Origin: Siminovitchia terrae
Lineage (GTDB): Bacteria > Bacillota > Bacilli > Bacillales > Bacillaceae_C
Direction of reading: 5' to 3'
Length of the DNA stretch: 64,000 nucleotides
NCBI RefSeq assembly: GCF_003605405.2
Contig: NZ_QYTW02000021.1
Location: 30,252-94,251, forward strand
Shown here: piece by piece, positions 11,334-23,372 of the stretch
Layout of the letters: each line of letters opens with the position of its first letter
Position numbering within the stretch: position 1 is the first letter of the stretch
Made by a program: the position numbers and the translations under genes
Notes under the pieces: generated by a model
Seen by the model: the letters and a program-made list of their open reading frames with translations, nothing else
Databases searched by the model: none
Told to the model about the DNA's origin: nothing

Positions 11334-11990
11334 GTGGGTCAAAAAGTAAACCCTATTGGAATGCGTATCGGCATTATTCGTGATTGGGAATCCAAGTGGT
11401 ACGCAGACAAAGAATACGCAACTTTACTTCACGAAGATATAAAGGTGCGTGAATATATCGAAAATCGTCTCAAAGACGCTTCGGTTTCCAAAATTGAAAT
11501 CGAACGTGCTGCAAACCGCATCAACATCACTGTCCACACAGCCAAGCCTGGAATGGTTATCGGTAAAGGTGGAAGTGAAGTAGAAGCCCTAAGAAAAGCA
11601 TTGAACAAGCTTACAGGCAAACGAGTTCATATCAACATCGTTGAAATCAAAAAAGCTGATTTGGATGCGAAACTTGTTGCTGAAAACATCGCTCGTCAAT
11701 TGGAAAGCCGGATCTCTTTCCGCCGTGCGCAAAAGCAGGCGATCCAGCGTACATTGCGTGCAGGTGCACAAGGTATCAAAACAATGGTTTCCGGCCGACT
11801 TGGCGGAGCTGATATCGCTCGTTCGGAACACTACAGCGAAGGAACTGTTCCACTTCATACACTTCGCGCAGATATCGACTATGCACATGCTGAAGCAGAT
11901 ACAACATACGGTAAGCTCGGCGTCAAAGTTTGGATTTACCGTGGAGAGGTCCTTCCAGAAAAGAAAAAGTCTGAGGAAGGAGGAAATTAA
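11334..11990 (+). CDS. rpsC: 30S ribosomal protein S3
   Basis: This 218-residue protein at the mRNA entry channel contributes to mRNA helicase activity. It contains a type II KH domain with the GXXG loop in [15 protein letters not shown]. The start is GTG, three bases after the rplV stop, preceded by AAGGAGGGG inside the rplV 3' end. Confidence 0.98.
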   Translation: MGQKVNPIGMRIGIIRDWESKWYADKEYATLLHEDIKVREYIENRLKDASVSKIEIERAANRINITVHTAKPGMVIGKGGSEVEALRKALNKLTGKRVHINIVEIKKADLDAKLVAENIARQLESRISFRRAQKQAIQRTLRAGAQGIKTMVSGRLGGADIARSEHYSEGTVPLHTLRADIDYAHAEADTTYGKLGVKVWIYRGEVLPEKKKSEEGGN

Positions 11991-11992
11991 TC

Positions 11993-12427
11993 ATGTTAAT
12001 GCCTAAAAGAGTGAAATACCGTCGTCCACATCGTGGAAACATGCGCGGTAAAGCAAAAGGCGGTACTGAAGTAGCATTCGGTGAATACGGTCTTCAAGCT
12101 CTTGAAGCTTCTTGGATCACAAACCGCCAAATTGAAGCAGCAAGGATCGCCATGACACGTTATATGAAACGTGGCGGTAAAGTATGGATTAAAATTTTCC
12201 CTCATAAAGCTTATACAGCTAAACCTTTGGAAGTACGGATGGGTTCCGGTAAAGGGGCTCCTGAAGGCTGGGTAGCTGTAGTAAAACCTGGCAAGATCAT
12301 GTTTGAAATTGCTGGTGTATCTGAAGAGGTGGCTCGTGAGGCACTTCGACTTGCATCCCACAAACTTCCAGTAAAATGTAAGTTTGTTAAACGAGAAGAA
12401 ATTGGTGGTGAACGAAATGAAGGCTAA
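11993..12427 (+). CDS. rplP: 50S ribosomal protein L16
   Basis: This 144-residue protein organises the A-site tRNA-binding region of the 50S subunit. [15 protein letters not shown] matches Bacillus L16 ([11 protein letters not shown]), so the first of the two close ATGs is chosen; AAGGAGG lies 9 bases upstream. Its 3' end overlaps rpmC by 11 bases. Confidence 0.97.
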   Translation: MLMPKRVKYRRPHRGNMRGKAKGGTEVAFGEYGLQALEASWITNRQIEAARIAMTRYMKRGGKVWIKIFPHKAYTAKPLEVRMGSGKGAPEGWVAVVKPGKIMFEIAGVSEEVAREALRLASHKLPVKCKFVKREEIGGERNEG

Positions 12428-12620
12428 AGAAATCCGTGATTTGACCACTGCCGAAGTTGAACAGAATATCAAGTCTTTAAAGGAAGAATTATTTAACCTT
12501 CGCTTCCAGCTAGCTACAGGGCAATTGGAAAATACTGCCCGCATCCGAGAGGTCCGCAAAGGGATCGCCCGCATGAAAACGATCATTCGTGAAAGAGAGA
12601 TCGGCATAACCAATCGATAG
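12417..12620 (+). CDS. rpmC: 50S ribosomal protein L29
   Basis: This 67-residue helical hairpin protein lies near the tunnel exit. The start at 12417 ([16 protein letters not shown]) is chosen over an upstream in-frame start because it matches the family, with the GGTGG-like ribosome site inside rplP. It overlaps rplP by 11 bases, so the two are coupled. Confidence 0.97.
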   Translation: MKAKEIRDLTTAEVEQNIKSLKEELFNLRFQLATGQLENTARIREVRKGIARMKTIIREREIGITNR

Positions 12621-12639
12621 GTGAAAGGAGGTTGCGGAT

Positions 12640-12903
12640 ATGGCTGAACGCAATCAGCGTAAAGTATACACAGGTCGTGTTGTCTCCGATAAAATGGATA
12701 AAACTGTTACAGTAATGGTTGAAACATATAAAAAACACAGCTTGTACGGCAAACGCGTAAAATATTCCAAGAAATTCAAAGCTCATGATGAGTTGAACGA
12801 AGCTAAAGTTGGGGATGTTGTCCGTATTATGGAAACTCGCCCTCTATCGGCTACAAAACGCTTCCGTCTTGTAGAGGTAGTTGAAAAAGCGGTTATCATT
12901 TAA
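12640..12903 (+). CDS. rpsQ: 30S ribosomal protein S17
   Basis: This 87-residue OB-fold protein binds the 5' domain of 16S r[22 protein letters not shown] and [22 protein letters not shown] are diagnostic (shown in part). AAAGGAGG lies upstream of the ATG. Confidence 0.98.
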   Translation: MAERNQRKVYTGRVVSDKMDKTVTVMVETYKKHSLYGKRVKYSKKFKAHDELNEAKVGDVVRIMETRPLSATKRFRLVEVVEKAVII

Positions 12904-12922
12904 TTTTGTTTCGGATAGTTGA

Positions 12923-13312
<390 letters not shown>

Positions 13313-13353
13313 TATAAACACATGATTCGGTCACTCAAGGAGGTGCGATTCAA

Positions 13354-13719
13354 ATGCACGTTAAAAAAGGCGACAAAGTGATGGTCCTTTCCGGCAAGGA
13401 TAAAGGGAAAACAGGTACAGTACTTGCAGCATTTCCTAAGAAAGAACGCGTACTTGTCGAAGGAGTTAACATTGTGAAGAAGCATGCGAAACCTTCCCAA
13501 GAAAACCCGCAAGGCGGAATTTTTGACAAGGAAGCAGCCATTCATGCTTCTAATGTTATGGTCATTGATCCAAAAACTAATGAGCCAACAAGAATCGGCT
13601 ATAAAAAAGTTACGGTCAAAGGCAAAGACGGTTTAGAAAAAGTCAAAAGTGTCCGGGTATCTAAGAAATCCGGTGAAGTTTTAGATACAGATTTAAAAGA
13701 CAAGATCATTAGCCAGTAA
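13354..13719 (+). CDS. rplX: 50S ribosomal protein L24 (slightly long)
   Basis: L24 initiates 50S assembly and contains a KOW motif, seen here as [20 protein letters not shown]. At 121 residues it is about 18 longer than B. subtilis L24 (103). The extra residues lie after RIGYKK ([13 protein letters not shown]) and in a short C-terminal tail. The frame is clean, so this is a lineage-specific extension rather than an error. Confidence 0.96.
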   Translation: MHVKKGDKVMVLSGKDKGKTGTVLAAFPKKERVLVEGVNIVKKHAKPSQENPQGGIFDKEAAIHASNVMVIDPKTNEPTRIGYKKVTVKGKDGLEKVKSVRVSKKSGEVLDTDLKDKIISQ

Positions 13720-13742
13720 GTAGAAGAAGGGAGGTACAAAAT

Positions 13743-14282
13743 ATGAACCGCCTAAAGGAAAAATATCAAAAAGAAATCACACCTGCTCTTATGAGCAAGT
13801 TCAACTATAAATCAGTTATGCAAGTACCAAAAATTGAAAAAATCGTAATTAACATGGGTGTTGGCGATGCTGTTCAAAACGCTAAAGCACTTGATAATGC
13901 AGTGGAAGAACTCTCTATGATCACAGGTCAAAAGCCTGTTGTGACAAGAGCGAAAAAATCCATTGCGGGATTCCGCCTTCGTGAAGGAATGCCGATTGGT
14001 GCTAAAGTGACACTTCGCGGTGAACGCATGTATGAGTTCTTTGACAAATTGGTTTCTGTATCATTGCCACGTGTTCGTGACTTCCGCGGAATCTCCAAGA
14101 AGGCATTTGATGGACGCGGCAACTATACACTTGGAATCAAAGAGCAGCTCATTTTCCCAGAAATTGATTACGATAAAGTAAGCAAGGTTCGCGGAATGGA
14201 CATTGTTATTGTCACAACAGCTAACACTGATGAAGAATCACGCGAGCTATTAACTGGATTTGGAATGCCATTTCAAAAGTAA
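13743..14282 (+). CDS. rplE: 50S ribosomal protein L5
   Basis: This 179-residue protein binds 5S rRNA and forms bridge B1b with S13. [20 protein letters not shown] and GLRDFRGIS-like [20 protein letters not shown] are diagnostic. GGGAGGT precedes the ATG at 13743. Confidence 0.98.
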   Translation: MNRLKEKYQKEITPALMSKFNYKSVMQVPKIEKIVINMGVGDAVQNAKALDNAVEELSMITGQKPVVTRAKKSIAGFRLREGMPIGAKVTLRGERMYEFFDKLVSVSLPRVRDFRGISKKAFDGRGNYTLGIKEQLIFPEIDYDKVSKVRGMDIVIVTTANTDEESRELLTGFGMPFQK

Positions 14283-14288
14283 TCGTAA

Positions 14289-14489
<201 letters not shown>

Positions 14490-14518
14490 GCCCGATATTG
14501 GGAAGGAGGTAAATATTA

Positions 14519-14917
14519 ATGGTTATGACTGATCCAATTGCAGACTTGCTTACAAGAATTCGAAACGCGAACATGGTCCGCCACGAGAAATTGGAAATTC
14601 CAGGTTCTAAAATCAAGAAGGACATTGCTGATATCCTTAAAAAAGAAGGTTTCATCCGCGATGTAGAATTCATCGAAGACAACAAGCAAGGTATTATCCG
14701 CATTTTTCTTAAATATGGAGCGAATAACGAGCGCGTTATTACCGGACTAAAACGTATCAGTAAGCCCGGTCTTCGTGTTTATGCAAAAGCAAACGAGGTT
14801 CCAAAAGTATTGAACGGTTTAGGAATTGCGCTTGTATCAACTTCTCAGGGAGTACTCTCCGACAAAGAAGCAAGAGCGAAACAAGTCGGCGGCGAAGTAC
14901 TCGCATATGTTTGGTAA
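14519..14917 (+). CDS. rpsH: 30S ribosomal protein S8
   Basis: This 132-residue 16S rRNA-binding protein is essential for central-domain assembly. [20 protein letters not shown] matches Bacillus S8 including the MVM start, and the C-terminal [13 protein letters not shown] is conserved. AAGGAGGT lies 8 bases upstream. Confidence 0.98.
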   Translation: MVMTDPIADLLTRIRNANMVRHEKLEIPGSKIKKDIADILKKEGFIRDVEFIEDNKQGIIRIFLKYGANNERVITGLKRISKPGLRVYAKANEVPKVLNGLGIALVSTSQGVLSDKEARAKQVGGEVLAYVW

Positions 14918-14944
14918 TTTAGCAGAAAGAACGGAGGTGCAACA

Positions 14945-15481
14945 ATGTCCCGTATAGGCAATAAACCAATTGAAATCCCTTCTGGCGTAACAGTAACAAA
15001 AGAAGCAAACAAAGTGACTGTCAAAGGGCCAAAAGGTGAACTGAGCAATACATTCAATTCAGATATCAATATCAGCATTGAGGACAATGTCATCAACGTG
15101 ACTCGTCCATCCGATGCAAAAGAACACCGCTCCATGCATGGAACAACACGTTCCCTTGTAGCAAACATGGTAGAAGGTGTATCTAAAGGCTTTGAAAAAT
15201 CACTTGAGCTTGTCGGTGTTGGTTACCGTGCACAGAAACAGGGCAAGAAGCTTGTGCTAAACGTTGGCTATTCCCACCCTGTAGAATTTGAACCGGAAGA
15301 CGGTATCGAAATCGATGTACCATCCAACACAAAAGTGATCGTTAAAGGCTTCAACAAAGAAAGAGTCGGAGCATTGGCTTCTGATATTCGCGCTGTACGT
15401 CCGCCTGAGCCATACAAAGGCAAAGGAATTCGCTACGAAGGCGAATATGTACGCCGTAAAGAAGGTAAAACAGGTAAATAA
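14945..15481 (+). CDS. rplF: 50S ribosomal protein L6
   Basis: This 178-residue protein lies near the sarcin-ricin loop and factor-binding site. Two repeated L6 domains are visible; the C-terminus has [28 protein letters not shown] precedes the ATG. Confidence 0.98.
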   Translation: MSRIGNKPIEIPSGVTVTKEANKVTVKGPKGELSNTFNSDINISIEDNVINVTRPSDAKEHRSMHGTTRSLVANMVEGVSKGFEKSLELVGVGYRAQKQGKKLVLNVGYSHPVEFEPEDGIEIDVPSNTKVIVKGFNKERVGALASDIRAVRPPEPYKGKGIRYEGEYVRRKEGKTGK

Positions 15482-15511
15482 AGCCGCTAGGCATTGAAAG
15501 GAGTGACTCGC

Positions 15512-15874
15512 ATGATTACAAAGCTTGATAAGAACAAAGTGCGCAAGAAAAGACATGCACGCGTCCGTACGAAAATCAGCGGAACAAGTGAGCGTCCACG
15601 TCTAAGCGTATACCGTTCTAATAAAAACATTTACGCTCAATTGATCGACGATGAAACCGGGGTAACTTTAGCTAGTGCCTCCACTCTTGACAAAGAGCTT
15701 GATATCGAGTCTGCCGGCAATGCAGAGGCTTCCCAGAAAGTGGGAGAGCTCATCGCAAAGCGAGCAGCGGATAAAAACATCAAATCAGTGGTATTTGACC
15801 GCGGCGGTTACTTATACCATGGGCGTGTAAAAGCATTGGCTGATGCAGCGCGCGAGAATGGACTAGAATTTTAA
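15512..15874 (+). CDS. rplR: 50S ribosomal protein L18
   Basis: This 120-residue 5S rRNA-binding protein is part of the central protuberance. I start it at [19 protein letters not shown] (15512), 9 bases after AAAGGAG, not at the upstream in-frame ATG (15494), which precedes that ribosome site. [20 protein letters not shown] is the typical C-terminus. Confidence 0.97.
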   Translation: MITKLDKNKVRKKRHARVRTKISGTSERPRLSVYRSNKNIYAQLIDDETGVTLASASTLDKELDIESAGNAEASQKVGELIAKRAADKNIKSVVFDRGGYLYHGRVKALADAARENGLEF

Positions 15875-15897
15875 TACAAAAAGGAGGGACGGACTAC

Positions 15898-16398
15898 ATG
15901 AGTCAAATTGATGCCAACAAACTTGAACTAGAAGAACGCGTAGTTACAGTAAACCGTGTGGCAAAAGTTGTGAAAGGTGGACGCCGCTTCCGCTTTACTG
16001 CACTGGTTGTAGTAGGTGACAAAAACGGCCATGTCGGATTTGGTACTGGGAAAGCTCAAGAAGTTCCAGAAGCGATCCGCAAAGCGATCGAAGATGCTAA
16101 GAAGAACATGGTTGATGTACCTTTAGTTGAGTCAACAATTCCACACCAAATCATTGGCCGTTACGGCGGTGGGCAAGTATTGCTTAAACCGGCTAGTGCG
16201 GGTACTGGAGTTATTGCTGGGGGACCTGTCCGTGCGGTACTTGAGCTTGCTGGAATAGCTGATATCACTTCAAAATCACTTGGATCCAGCACACCAATTA
16301 ACATGGTTCGTGCAACTGTTGAAGGGATCAAAAACCTGAAACGTGCTGAAGATGTAGCGAAACTTCGCAATAAAACAGTAGAAGAATTGTTAGGTTAA
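15898..16398 (+). CDS. rpsE: 30S ribosomal protein S5
   Basis: This 166-residue protein at the mRNA entry tunnel affects accuracy; changes in its loop near [12 protein letters not shown] confer spectinomycin resistance in other bacteria, and the loop is wild type here. AAGGAGGG precedes the ATG. The C-terminus [10 protein letters not shown] is typical. Confidence 0.98.
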   Translation: MSQIDANKLELEERVVTVNRVAKVVKGGRRFRFTALVVVGDKNGHVGFGTGKAQEVPEAIRKAIEDAKKNMVDVPLVESTIPHQIIGRYGGGQVLLKPASAGTGVIAGGPVRAVLELAGIADITSKSLGSSTPINMVRATVEGIKNLKRAEDVAKLRNKTVEELLG

Positions 16399-16410
16399 GG
16401 AGGGGAGATC

Positions 16411-16593
16411 ATGACACAAAAACTAGCAGTCACCCTCAAACGCAGCTTGATTGGACGGACACAAGATCAGCGTGACACTGTGAAAGCACTTGGGTTGCGC
16501 AAGCTTCACCAAACAGTCGAGCATACTGATAATCCGGCTATTCGGGGAATGATCAACAAAGTTTCCCATCTTATAGAAGTAAAAGAACAATAA
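16411..16593 (+). CDS. rpmD: 50S ribosomal protein L30
   Basis: This 60-residue ferredoxin-like protein has the signature [20 protein letters not shown]. It is 12 bases after rpsE, behind AAGGAGGGGAG. Confidence 0.97.
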   Translation: MTQKLAVTLKRSLIGRTQDQRDTVKALGLRKLHQTVEHTDNPAIRGMINKVSHLIEVKEQ

Positions 16594-16621
16594 TCAACAA
16601 AGAATGAAGGAGGTGCGCAAA

Positions 16622-17062
16622 ATGAAACTTCATGAGTTAAAACCTGCTGAAGGAGCTCGTAAAGAGCGCAACCGTGTAGGTCGCGGTATCGGTTCAGGAA
16701 ACGGCAAAACTTCCGGCAGAGGACATAAAGGACAAAATGCTCGTTCAGGCGGCGGTGTACGCCTCGGATTTGAAGGTGGCCAAACTCCTTTATTCCAACG
16801 TTTGCCTAAACGTGGTTTTACAAACATCAATCGCAAAGAGTATGCGGTTGTTAACTTGGACGCACTAAACCGCTTTGAAGACGGAACTGAAGTGACTCCT
16901 GAACTTTTGATTGAAACTGGAGTTGTTCGGAACGAAAAATCCGGTATCAAGATTCTTGCGAAAGGTAACATCGAGAAAAAGCTTACTGTAAAAGCGAATA
17001 AATTCTCGTCTGCTGCAAAAGAAGCTATTGAAGCTGCCGGCGGTTCAACTGAGGTGGTTTAA
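16622..17062 (+). CDS. rplO: 50S ribosomal protein L15
   Basis: This 146-residue protein is a late-assembly component of the 50S subunit. The Gly/Arg-rich N-terminus ([20 protein letters not shown]) is diagnostic. The start at 16622 follows AAGGAGGTG; an in-frame start at 16604 lies before that site and is rejected. Its TAA overlaps the secY ATG by one base. Confidence 0.97.
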   Translation: MKLHELKPAEGARKERNRVGRGIGSGNGKTSGRGHKGQNARSGGGVRLGFEGGQTPLFQRLPKRGFTNINRKEYAVVNLDALNRFEDGTEVTPELLIETGVVRNEKSGIKILAKGNIEKKLTVKANKFSSAAKEAIEAAGGSTEVV

Positions 17063-18354
17063 TGTTTCAAACGATCTCCAACCTTATGCGTGTGCGGGAT
17101 ATAAGAAGAAAAATCATTTTCACCTTATTGATGCTGATTGTTTTTCGAATCGGGGCTTTCATACCGGTTCCAAATGTTGATGCAAACGTACTGAAAATGC
17201 AAGATCAAGCCAGTCTGTTTGGCTTTATGAATATTTTTGGCGGCGGTGCCCTGCAAAACTTCTCTATTTTTGCGATGGGGATCATGCCATACATTACGGC
17301 ATCCATTATTGTTCAGCTTTTGCAAATGGATGTCGTGCCAAAATTCACTGAATGGTCTAAGCAAGGTGAAGTGGGAAGGCGTAAACTGGCACAGTTTACC
17401 CGCTACTTCACAATTGTTCTTGCACTCATCCAGGCGTTGGGTATGTCTTACGGGTTCAATCGGATGACACAGCTTCAACTGATTAAAGATCCCGGATTCG
17501 GCACGTATATCACCATTGCCATCGTCTTGACTGCTGGGACAGCATTTTTGATGTGGCTAGGCGAACAAATCACATCACATGGCGTTGGGAACGGCATTTC
17601 CATCATTATCTTTGCTGGAATTGTCGCTGGGATTCCAGGCGCTGTGAACCAGATCTATGCTCAACAGTTTGAAGGTGCAGGAGACCAATTATTTATTCGA
17701 ATTGTCGTCATGCTGCTCATCCTGCTTGCTATTATTGCCATTATTGTCGGCGTGGTCTTTGTCCAGCAGGCATTGCGTAAAATTCCAATCCAATATGCAA
17801 AACGCATGGATGGACGCAACCCTGTCGGAGGACAAAATACCCATTTGCCTTTGAAGGTAAATGCAGCTGGAGTTATTCCAGTCATTTTCGCGAGCGCGTT
17901 TATTGTTACTCCACAAACGATTACGACATTCTTTGGTTCAAGTGAACTGGCAAGCACGATCCAATCGTTTTTTGACCATACGAAACCAGTCGGAATGATT
18001 ATATATGTTGCATTGATTGTTGCCTTTACTTATTTTTATGCATTTGTTCAGGTCAACCCTGAGCAGGTTGCTGAAAATCTGAAGAAGCAGGGCGGTTATA
18101 TACCAGGAATTCGTCCAGGCAAAAATACTCAGGAGTACATGACACGCGTTTTGTACCGACTGACTTTTGTTGGAGCACTATTTCTGGCGTTGATTTCAAT
18201 TTTACCGGTATTCTTTATTAAATTTGCTGGATTGCCGGAAGCTGCCCAAATTGGTGGAACAGGATTGTTAATTGTTGTCGGTGTTGCGCTGGAGACGATG
18301 AAACAACTGGAGGCTCAACTGGTTAAGCGCCACTATAAAGGCTTCATTAAATAA
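17062..18354 (+). CDS. secY: Preprotein translocase channel subunit SecY
   Basis: This 430-residue integral membrane protein is the protein-conducting channel of the Sec system. Ten hydrophobic helices are visible, with the hallmark MGIMPYITASIIVQLLQM in TM2 and the cytosolic RKIPIQYAKR loop. Length matches B. subtilis SecY (431). Its start is coupled to the rplO stop, as is common in the spc operon. Confidence 0.98.
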   Translation: MFQTISNLMRVRDIRRKIIFTLLMLIVFRIGAFIPVPNVDANVLKMQDQASLFGFMNIFGGGALQNFSIFAMGIMPYITASIIVQLLQMDVVPKFTEWSKQGEVGRRKLAQFTRYFTIVLALIQALGMSYGFNRMTQLQLIKDPGFGTYITIAIVLTAGTAFLMWLGEQITSHGVGNGISIIIFAGIVAGIPGAVNQIYAQQFEGAGDQLFIRIVVMLLILLAIIAIIVGVVFVQQALRKIPIQYAKRMDGRNPVGGQNTHLPLKVNAAGVIPVIFASAFIVTPQTITTFFGSSELASTIQSFFDHTKPVGMIIYVALIVAFTYFYAFVQVNPEQVAENLKKQGGYIPGIRPGKNTQEYMTRVLYRLTFVGALFLALISILPVFFIKFAGLPEAAQIGGTGLLIVVGVALETMKQLEAQLVKRHYKGFIK

Positions 18355-18395
18355 AAGACGGGTAACTTCCCGAATGAAAGCAAGGGGCGGTATGA

Positions 18396-19045
<650 letters not shown>

Positions 19046-19046
<1 letters not shown>

Positions 19047-19792
19047 TGATTATTTGCAAAACACCTCGAGAAATAGAAATCATGAGAGAAGCGGGACGGA
19101 TTGTTGCGCTGACTCATCAAGAGTTGGTAAAGCATATTCAGCCAGGGATCACAACAAAAGAGATCGATTCGATTGCTGAAAAGTTCATCAAAAAGCATGA
19201 TGCGCATCCATCTTTCCTCGGGTATAACGGGTTTAAAGGAAGTGTCTGTGCATCTGTAAATGAAGAGCTTGTTCACGGAATACCAGGTGACCGCATTCTA
19301 AAGGATGGCGACATCATCACATTGGACATCGGAGCCGAGTACAACGGCTATCACGGTGATTCCGCGTGGACATATGCAGTAGGCAAAATCGATGAGGAAA
19401 CGAAAGAATTGCTTGATGTTACAGAGGAATCCCTCTATAAAGGCTTGGAAGAAGCGAAGCCGGGTGCTCGTCTTTCAAACATTTCCCATGCGATTCAAGC
19501 GTATGTGGAATCCAATGGACTTTCCATTGTCCGTGAGTATGTAGGGCATGGTATTGGTCAAAACTTACATGAGGATCCACAAATCCCAAACTACGGACTC
19601 CCAAATAAAGGACCTCGTTTACGACCTGGTATGGTGCTTGCCATTGAACCGATGGTAAATGCCGGAAGCCGCTATGTAAAAACATTGGCGGACAATTGGA
19701 CGGTCGTGACGGTTGACGGCAAAATGTGTGCACATTTTGAGCACACCATAGCCATTACAGATACAGGTTTTGAGATATTAACAAAGTTGTGA
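19046..19792 (+). CDS. map: Methionine aminopeptidase, type I
   Basis: This 248-residue metalloenzyme removes N-terminal Met. The five metal ligands are visible as Asp ([11 protein letters not shown]), Asp (HGDSAW), His ([12 protein letters not shown]), Glu (LAIEPM) and Glu (HFEHTIAIT). The start overlaps the adk stop. Confidence 0.98.
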
Positions 19793-19807
19793 GCGTAGGT
19801 GATCGGG

Positions 19808-20143
19808 TTGAAAGAGTCTGATTCGAACCCCCAGATAGGCCAGGTCGTCTGTATTCATAAGGGGCGAGATACCGGGCAGTACGCGATTGTTATTCAACTC
19901 ATTGATGAACGGTTTGTTTTGATTGCGGATGGTGATAAACGAAAGTTTGACCGCCCCAAAAAGAAAAACATTCAACACCTGGAATGTTTCGACTATATTT
20001 CTCCGGAAGTACGCACTAGCATGCTAGATACCGGAAAAGTCACTAACGGGAAGTTGCGATGGGCTCTTGGAAAATTCATGGAAGATGTTTTGGAAGTTTT
20101 AGAGAAGGGAGACGAGTATGATGGCGAAGGAAGATGTAATTGA
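19808..20143 (+). CDS. KOW-domain RNA-binding protein (YbzG-like)
   Basis: This small protein (111 residues) is found between map and infA in Bacilli. A KOW/L14-like motif is visible as [20 protein letters not shown] and the mid region [13 protein letters not shown] is basic. Its biochemical role is not established; RNA or ribosome association is inferred from the domain and the operon. I favour the TTG at 19808, which has AGGTGA 5 bases upstream, over the GTG at 19799 that overlaps this ribosome site. Its 3' end overlaps infA by 23 bases. Confidence 0.85.
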   Translation: MKESDSNPQIGQVVCIHKGRDTGQYAIVIQLIDERFVLIADGDKRKFDRPKKKNIQHLECFDYISPEVRTSMLDTGKVTNGKLRWALGKFMEDVLEVLEKGDEYDGEGRCN

Positions 20144-20339
20144 AGTTGAAGGCAAGGTAGTAGATACTTTGCCAAACGCCATGTTTAAGGTAGAATTAGA
20201 AAATGGTCATACGGTGCTAGCACATGTATCGGGAAAAATTCGCATGCATTTCATTCGAATTTTGCCTGGTGATAGAGTAACCGTAGAACTTTCTCCGTAC
20301 GATTTAACTAGAGGAAGAATCACTTACCGTTTTAAATAA
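20121..20339 (+). CDS. infA: Translation initiation factor IF-1
   Basis: This 72-residue OB-fold protein binds the ribosomal A site during initiation. [20 protein letters not shown] is nearly identical to the Bacillus family. The second of two consecutive ATGs is chosen to match; AAGGGAGA lies upstream inside the preceding gene. Confidence 0.97.
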   Translation: MAKEDVIEVEGKVVDTLPNAMFKVELENGHTVLAHVSGKIRMHFIRILPGDRVTVELSPYDLTRGRITYRFK

Positions 20340-20372
20340 GTGTGCACTTCAGGCTCTTAAGGAGGTTTTTAA

Positions 20373-20489
<117 letters not shown>

Positions 20490-20508
20490 ATGAAGGAGGT
20501 GCTAGCGC

Positions 20509-20874
20509 ATGGCACGTATTGCTGGTGTAGATATTCCGCGTGAAAAACGCGTAGTAATTGCTTTGACATATATTTACGGGATCGGTCAAAACACAGCTTC
20601 CAAAATTCTTGCAGAAGCGGGTGTTTCCGAAGATACACGCGTACGCGACTTGACTGACGACGAACTGGATAAAATCCGTGGAATCATTGACGCATTGAAA
20701 GTCGAAGGTGACCTTCGCCGTGAAGTGTCTTTGAACGTGAAACGCTTGATGGAAATTGGTTCTTATCGTGGTCTTCGCCACCGCCGTGGACTTCCTGTAC
20801 GTGGACAAAATACGAAGAACAACGCTCGTACACGTAAAGGCCCACGTAAAACAGTAGCAGGTAAGAAAAAATAA
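20509..20874 (+). CDS. rpsM: 30S ribosomal protein S13
   Basis: This 121-residue protein of the 30S head forms bridges to L5. [20 protein letters not shown] and the basic tail [19 protein letters not shown] are diagnostic. AAGGAGGTG precedes the ATG. Confidence 0.98.
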   Translation: MARIAGVDIPREKRVVIALTYIYGIGQNTASKILAEAGVSEDTRVRDLTDDELDKIRGIIDALKVEGDLRREVSLNVKRLMEIGSYRGLRHRRGLPVRGQNTKNNARTRKGPRKTVAGKKK

Positions 20875-20894
20875 TAAGTAAAGGAGGTTTTTAA

Positions 20895-21287
<393 letters not shown>

Positions 21288-21292
21288 TGAAT

Positions 21293-21323
21293 TTGTATAA
21301 ACTCTGTATTACTTGTCTATAAT
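21293..21323 (+). promoter_or_regulatory. Possible internal promoter before rpoA
   Basis: A perfect TATAAT (21318-21323) has a TTGTAT 19 bases upstream (21293-21298). The spacing is suboptimal, but the 165-base rpsK-rpoA gap is unusually long for this operon, which makes an internal promoter plausible. Confidence 0.4.
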
Positions 21324-21452
21324 GGGGTAATATATGAATTTATCGTGAAAATTCTATTTTTCCTCACCAGTTGTTGCAAATTCGAAATGTAACATGGGGA
21401 ATTTCGGACAATCTGACCGGAGTTTCGACGTTTTGAAGGAGGGTATATGTGA

Positions 21453-22397
21453 ATGATCGAGATTGAAAAACCAAAAATAGAAACGATTGAGATCAGCGAA
21501 GACGCCAGATACGGGAAATTTGTTGTTGAACCGCTTGAACGTGGATATGGTACAACTTTGGGTAACTCCTTACGTCGTATTTTACTATCTTCACTCCCGG
21601 GTGCGGCGATCACATCTATTCAAATTGAAGGTGTACAACATGAATTTTCAACCGTTGAAGGTGTAGTCGAAGATGTTACCTCTATCATCCTTAATCTAAA
21701 AAAATTAGCTTTGAAAATATATTCGGATGAAGAAAAGACATTGGAAATCGACGTGCAAGGCGAAGGGGAAGTAAAAGGTTCCGACATTATGCATGACAGT
21801 GATGTTGAAATTTTGAATCCCGATCTGCCTATTGCTACGCTTGCAGCCAATGCGAATTTCCGTGTCCGTATGACCGCACAGCGCGGTAGAGGCTATACGC
21901 CTGCTGATTTGAACAAACGTGACGACCTTCCAATCGGCGTCATTCCTATCGATTCTATTTATACACCAGTTTCCCGTGTAAACTATCAGGTGGAAAATAC
22001 TCGTGTAGGCCAAATGACAAACTACGATAAACTGTCGCTCGATGTTTGGACAAATGGCAGCATCAGCCCCGAAGAAGCTATTTCTTTAGGTGCAAAAATT
22101 TTAACAGAGCACTTAAATATCTTTGTCGGTTTGACGGACGAAGCTCAACATGCCGAAATTATGGTTGAAAAAGAAGAGGATCAAAAGGAAAAGGTTCTGG
22201 AAATGACAATCGAAGAGCTGGATCTTTCTGTTCGTTCTTACAACTGCTTGAAGCGTGCAGGAATCAATACTGTCCAAGAACTTGCCAACAAAACGGAAGA
22301 AGATATGATGAAAGTGCGTAACCTTGGAAGAAAATCGTTGGAAGAAGTAAAAGGCAAGTTGGATGAACTGGGCCTCGAACTTCGCAAAGACGACTAA
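21453..22397 (+). CDS. rpoA: RNA polymerase alpha subunit
   Basis: This 314-residue subunit assembles RNA polymerase through its N-terminal dimerisation domain (about residues 1-230, with [20 protein letters not shown]) and binds UP elements and regulators through the C-terminal helical domain ([16 protein letters not shown] onward). AAGGAGGGT precedes the ATG. Length equals B. subtilis alpha. Confidence 0.99.
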   Translation: MIEIEKPKIETIEISEDARYGKFVVEPLERGYGTTLGNSLRRILLSSLPGAAITSIQIEGVQHEFSTVEGVVEDVTSIILNLKKLALKIYSDEEKTLEIDVQGEGEVKGSDIMHDSDVEILNPDLPIATLAANANFRVRMTAQRGRGYTPADLNKRDDLPIGVIPIDSIYTPVSRVNYQVENTRVGQMTNYDKLSLDVWTNGSISPEEAISLGAKILTEHLNIFVGLTDEAQHAEIMVEKEEDQKEKVLEMTIEELDLSVRSYNCLKRAGINTVQELANKTEEDMMKVRNLGRKSLEEVKGKLDELGLELRKDD

Positions 22398-22435
22398 TTG
22401 AAAAATACACGTCACCATGAAGGAGGGAAACCTGA

Positions 22436-22798
<363 letters not shown>

Positions 22799-22808
22799 TT
22801 CGCGATGG

Positions 22809-22841
22809 AAAAGGGCAGGGCGCGCGGGTCTCGCCCTTTTT
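22809..22841 (+). terminator. Terminator of the S10-spc-alpha cluster
   Basis: AAAAGGGC (22809-22816) pairs with GCCCTTTT (22833-22840) and is followed by TTCTTT. It lies 11 bases after the rplQ stop. Confidence 0.85.
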
Positions 22842-22904
22842 CTTTAAAGAGTAAAAAAGTACAAAGTTAGATGGAATATTTTGTTCTAATTAAGATTTAA
22901 TATG

Positions 22905-23083
22905 TCTAGCTACGACGTACAGGAAGTACTAGTGCAAGCGAAGCGACAGGATGTCGCGCCCTGAGCCTGCAGGCGCCATCGGCTCGAGGTCACAAGTCAA
23001 ATTGCTGTGGTGGCTGAGGGAACTGCCTCCTCGCAATTCGCCTTGTGCTTGTCGCCGCTAGGCGGGCGCCTTGCGCTTTTCTT
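22905..23083. repeat. Bacillaceae-type intergenic palindromic repeat
   Basis: A GC-rich stretch begins TCTAGCTACGACG and ends GCGCCTTGCGCTTTTCTT. Arms such as GTCACAAG/CTTGTG, AAATTGC/GCAATT and GGCGCC segments can fold into a long hairpin. The wording (TCTAGC..., CTCGAGGTCACAAG, CTTGTGCTTGTCG, TTGCGCTTTTC) resembles a non-coding repeat I recall from many Bacillaceae genomes. No coding frame crosses it. Confidence 0.6.
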
Positions 23084-23142
23084 AAAACATGAAGCTAAAA
23101 AAGAGCGTTACGATAGGCACAAACAAATAGAAAGTGATCCTG

Positions 23143-23230
23143 TCTAGCTCCATGCACCTTCTCCCCCTGCTTAGCCGCATGGGCCAAGGTACCGGTTGTC
23201 CGGCACCTGGAGCAAGGTGCAGGCTTTTTT
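23143..23230 (+). terminator. Second TCTAGC-type structured repeat ending in a terminator-like hairpin
   Basis: It starts TCTAGCTCCATGCACC, a variant of the element just upstream, and ends with GCACC (23203-23207) pairing GGTGC (23216-23220) before AGGCTTTTTT. GCACCTT at 23154 can also pair with AAGGTGC at 23214-23220, so two alternative folds exist. It may simply be a repeat with a terminator-like end. Confidence 0.5.
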
Positions 23231-23241
23231 CTATTTATAGA

Positions 23242-23316
23242 GGTAGTTCAAAAAGGACCAAATGGCTATGAAGAGCTTCTTTTCATTGCCTGCTTTTTGG
23301 TAGCCTTTTGAACACC
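23242..23316. repeat. 75-bp imperfect inverted repeat upstream of ecfA1
   Basis: The left arm GGTAGTTCAAAAAGG...CCAAATGGC can pair with the right arm that ends ...CCTTTTGAACACC, leaving AGAGCTTCTT near the tip. It lies 57 bases before ecfA1. It could be a mobile palindromic repeat or an mRNA leader structure; no riboswitch class is recognised. Confidence 0.5.
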
Positions 23317-23372
23317 TGCTAACAAACGCTTGTTAAAAGGAAATGAAGCAAAGGCACGAGGAGGAATAGGGG

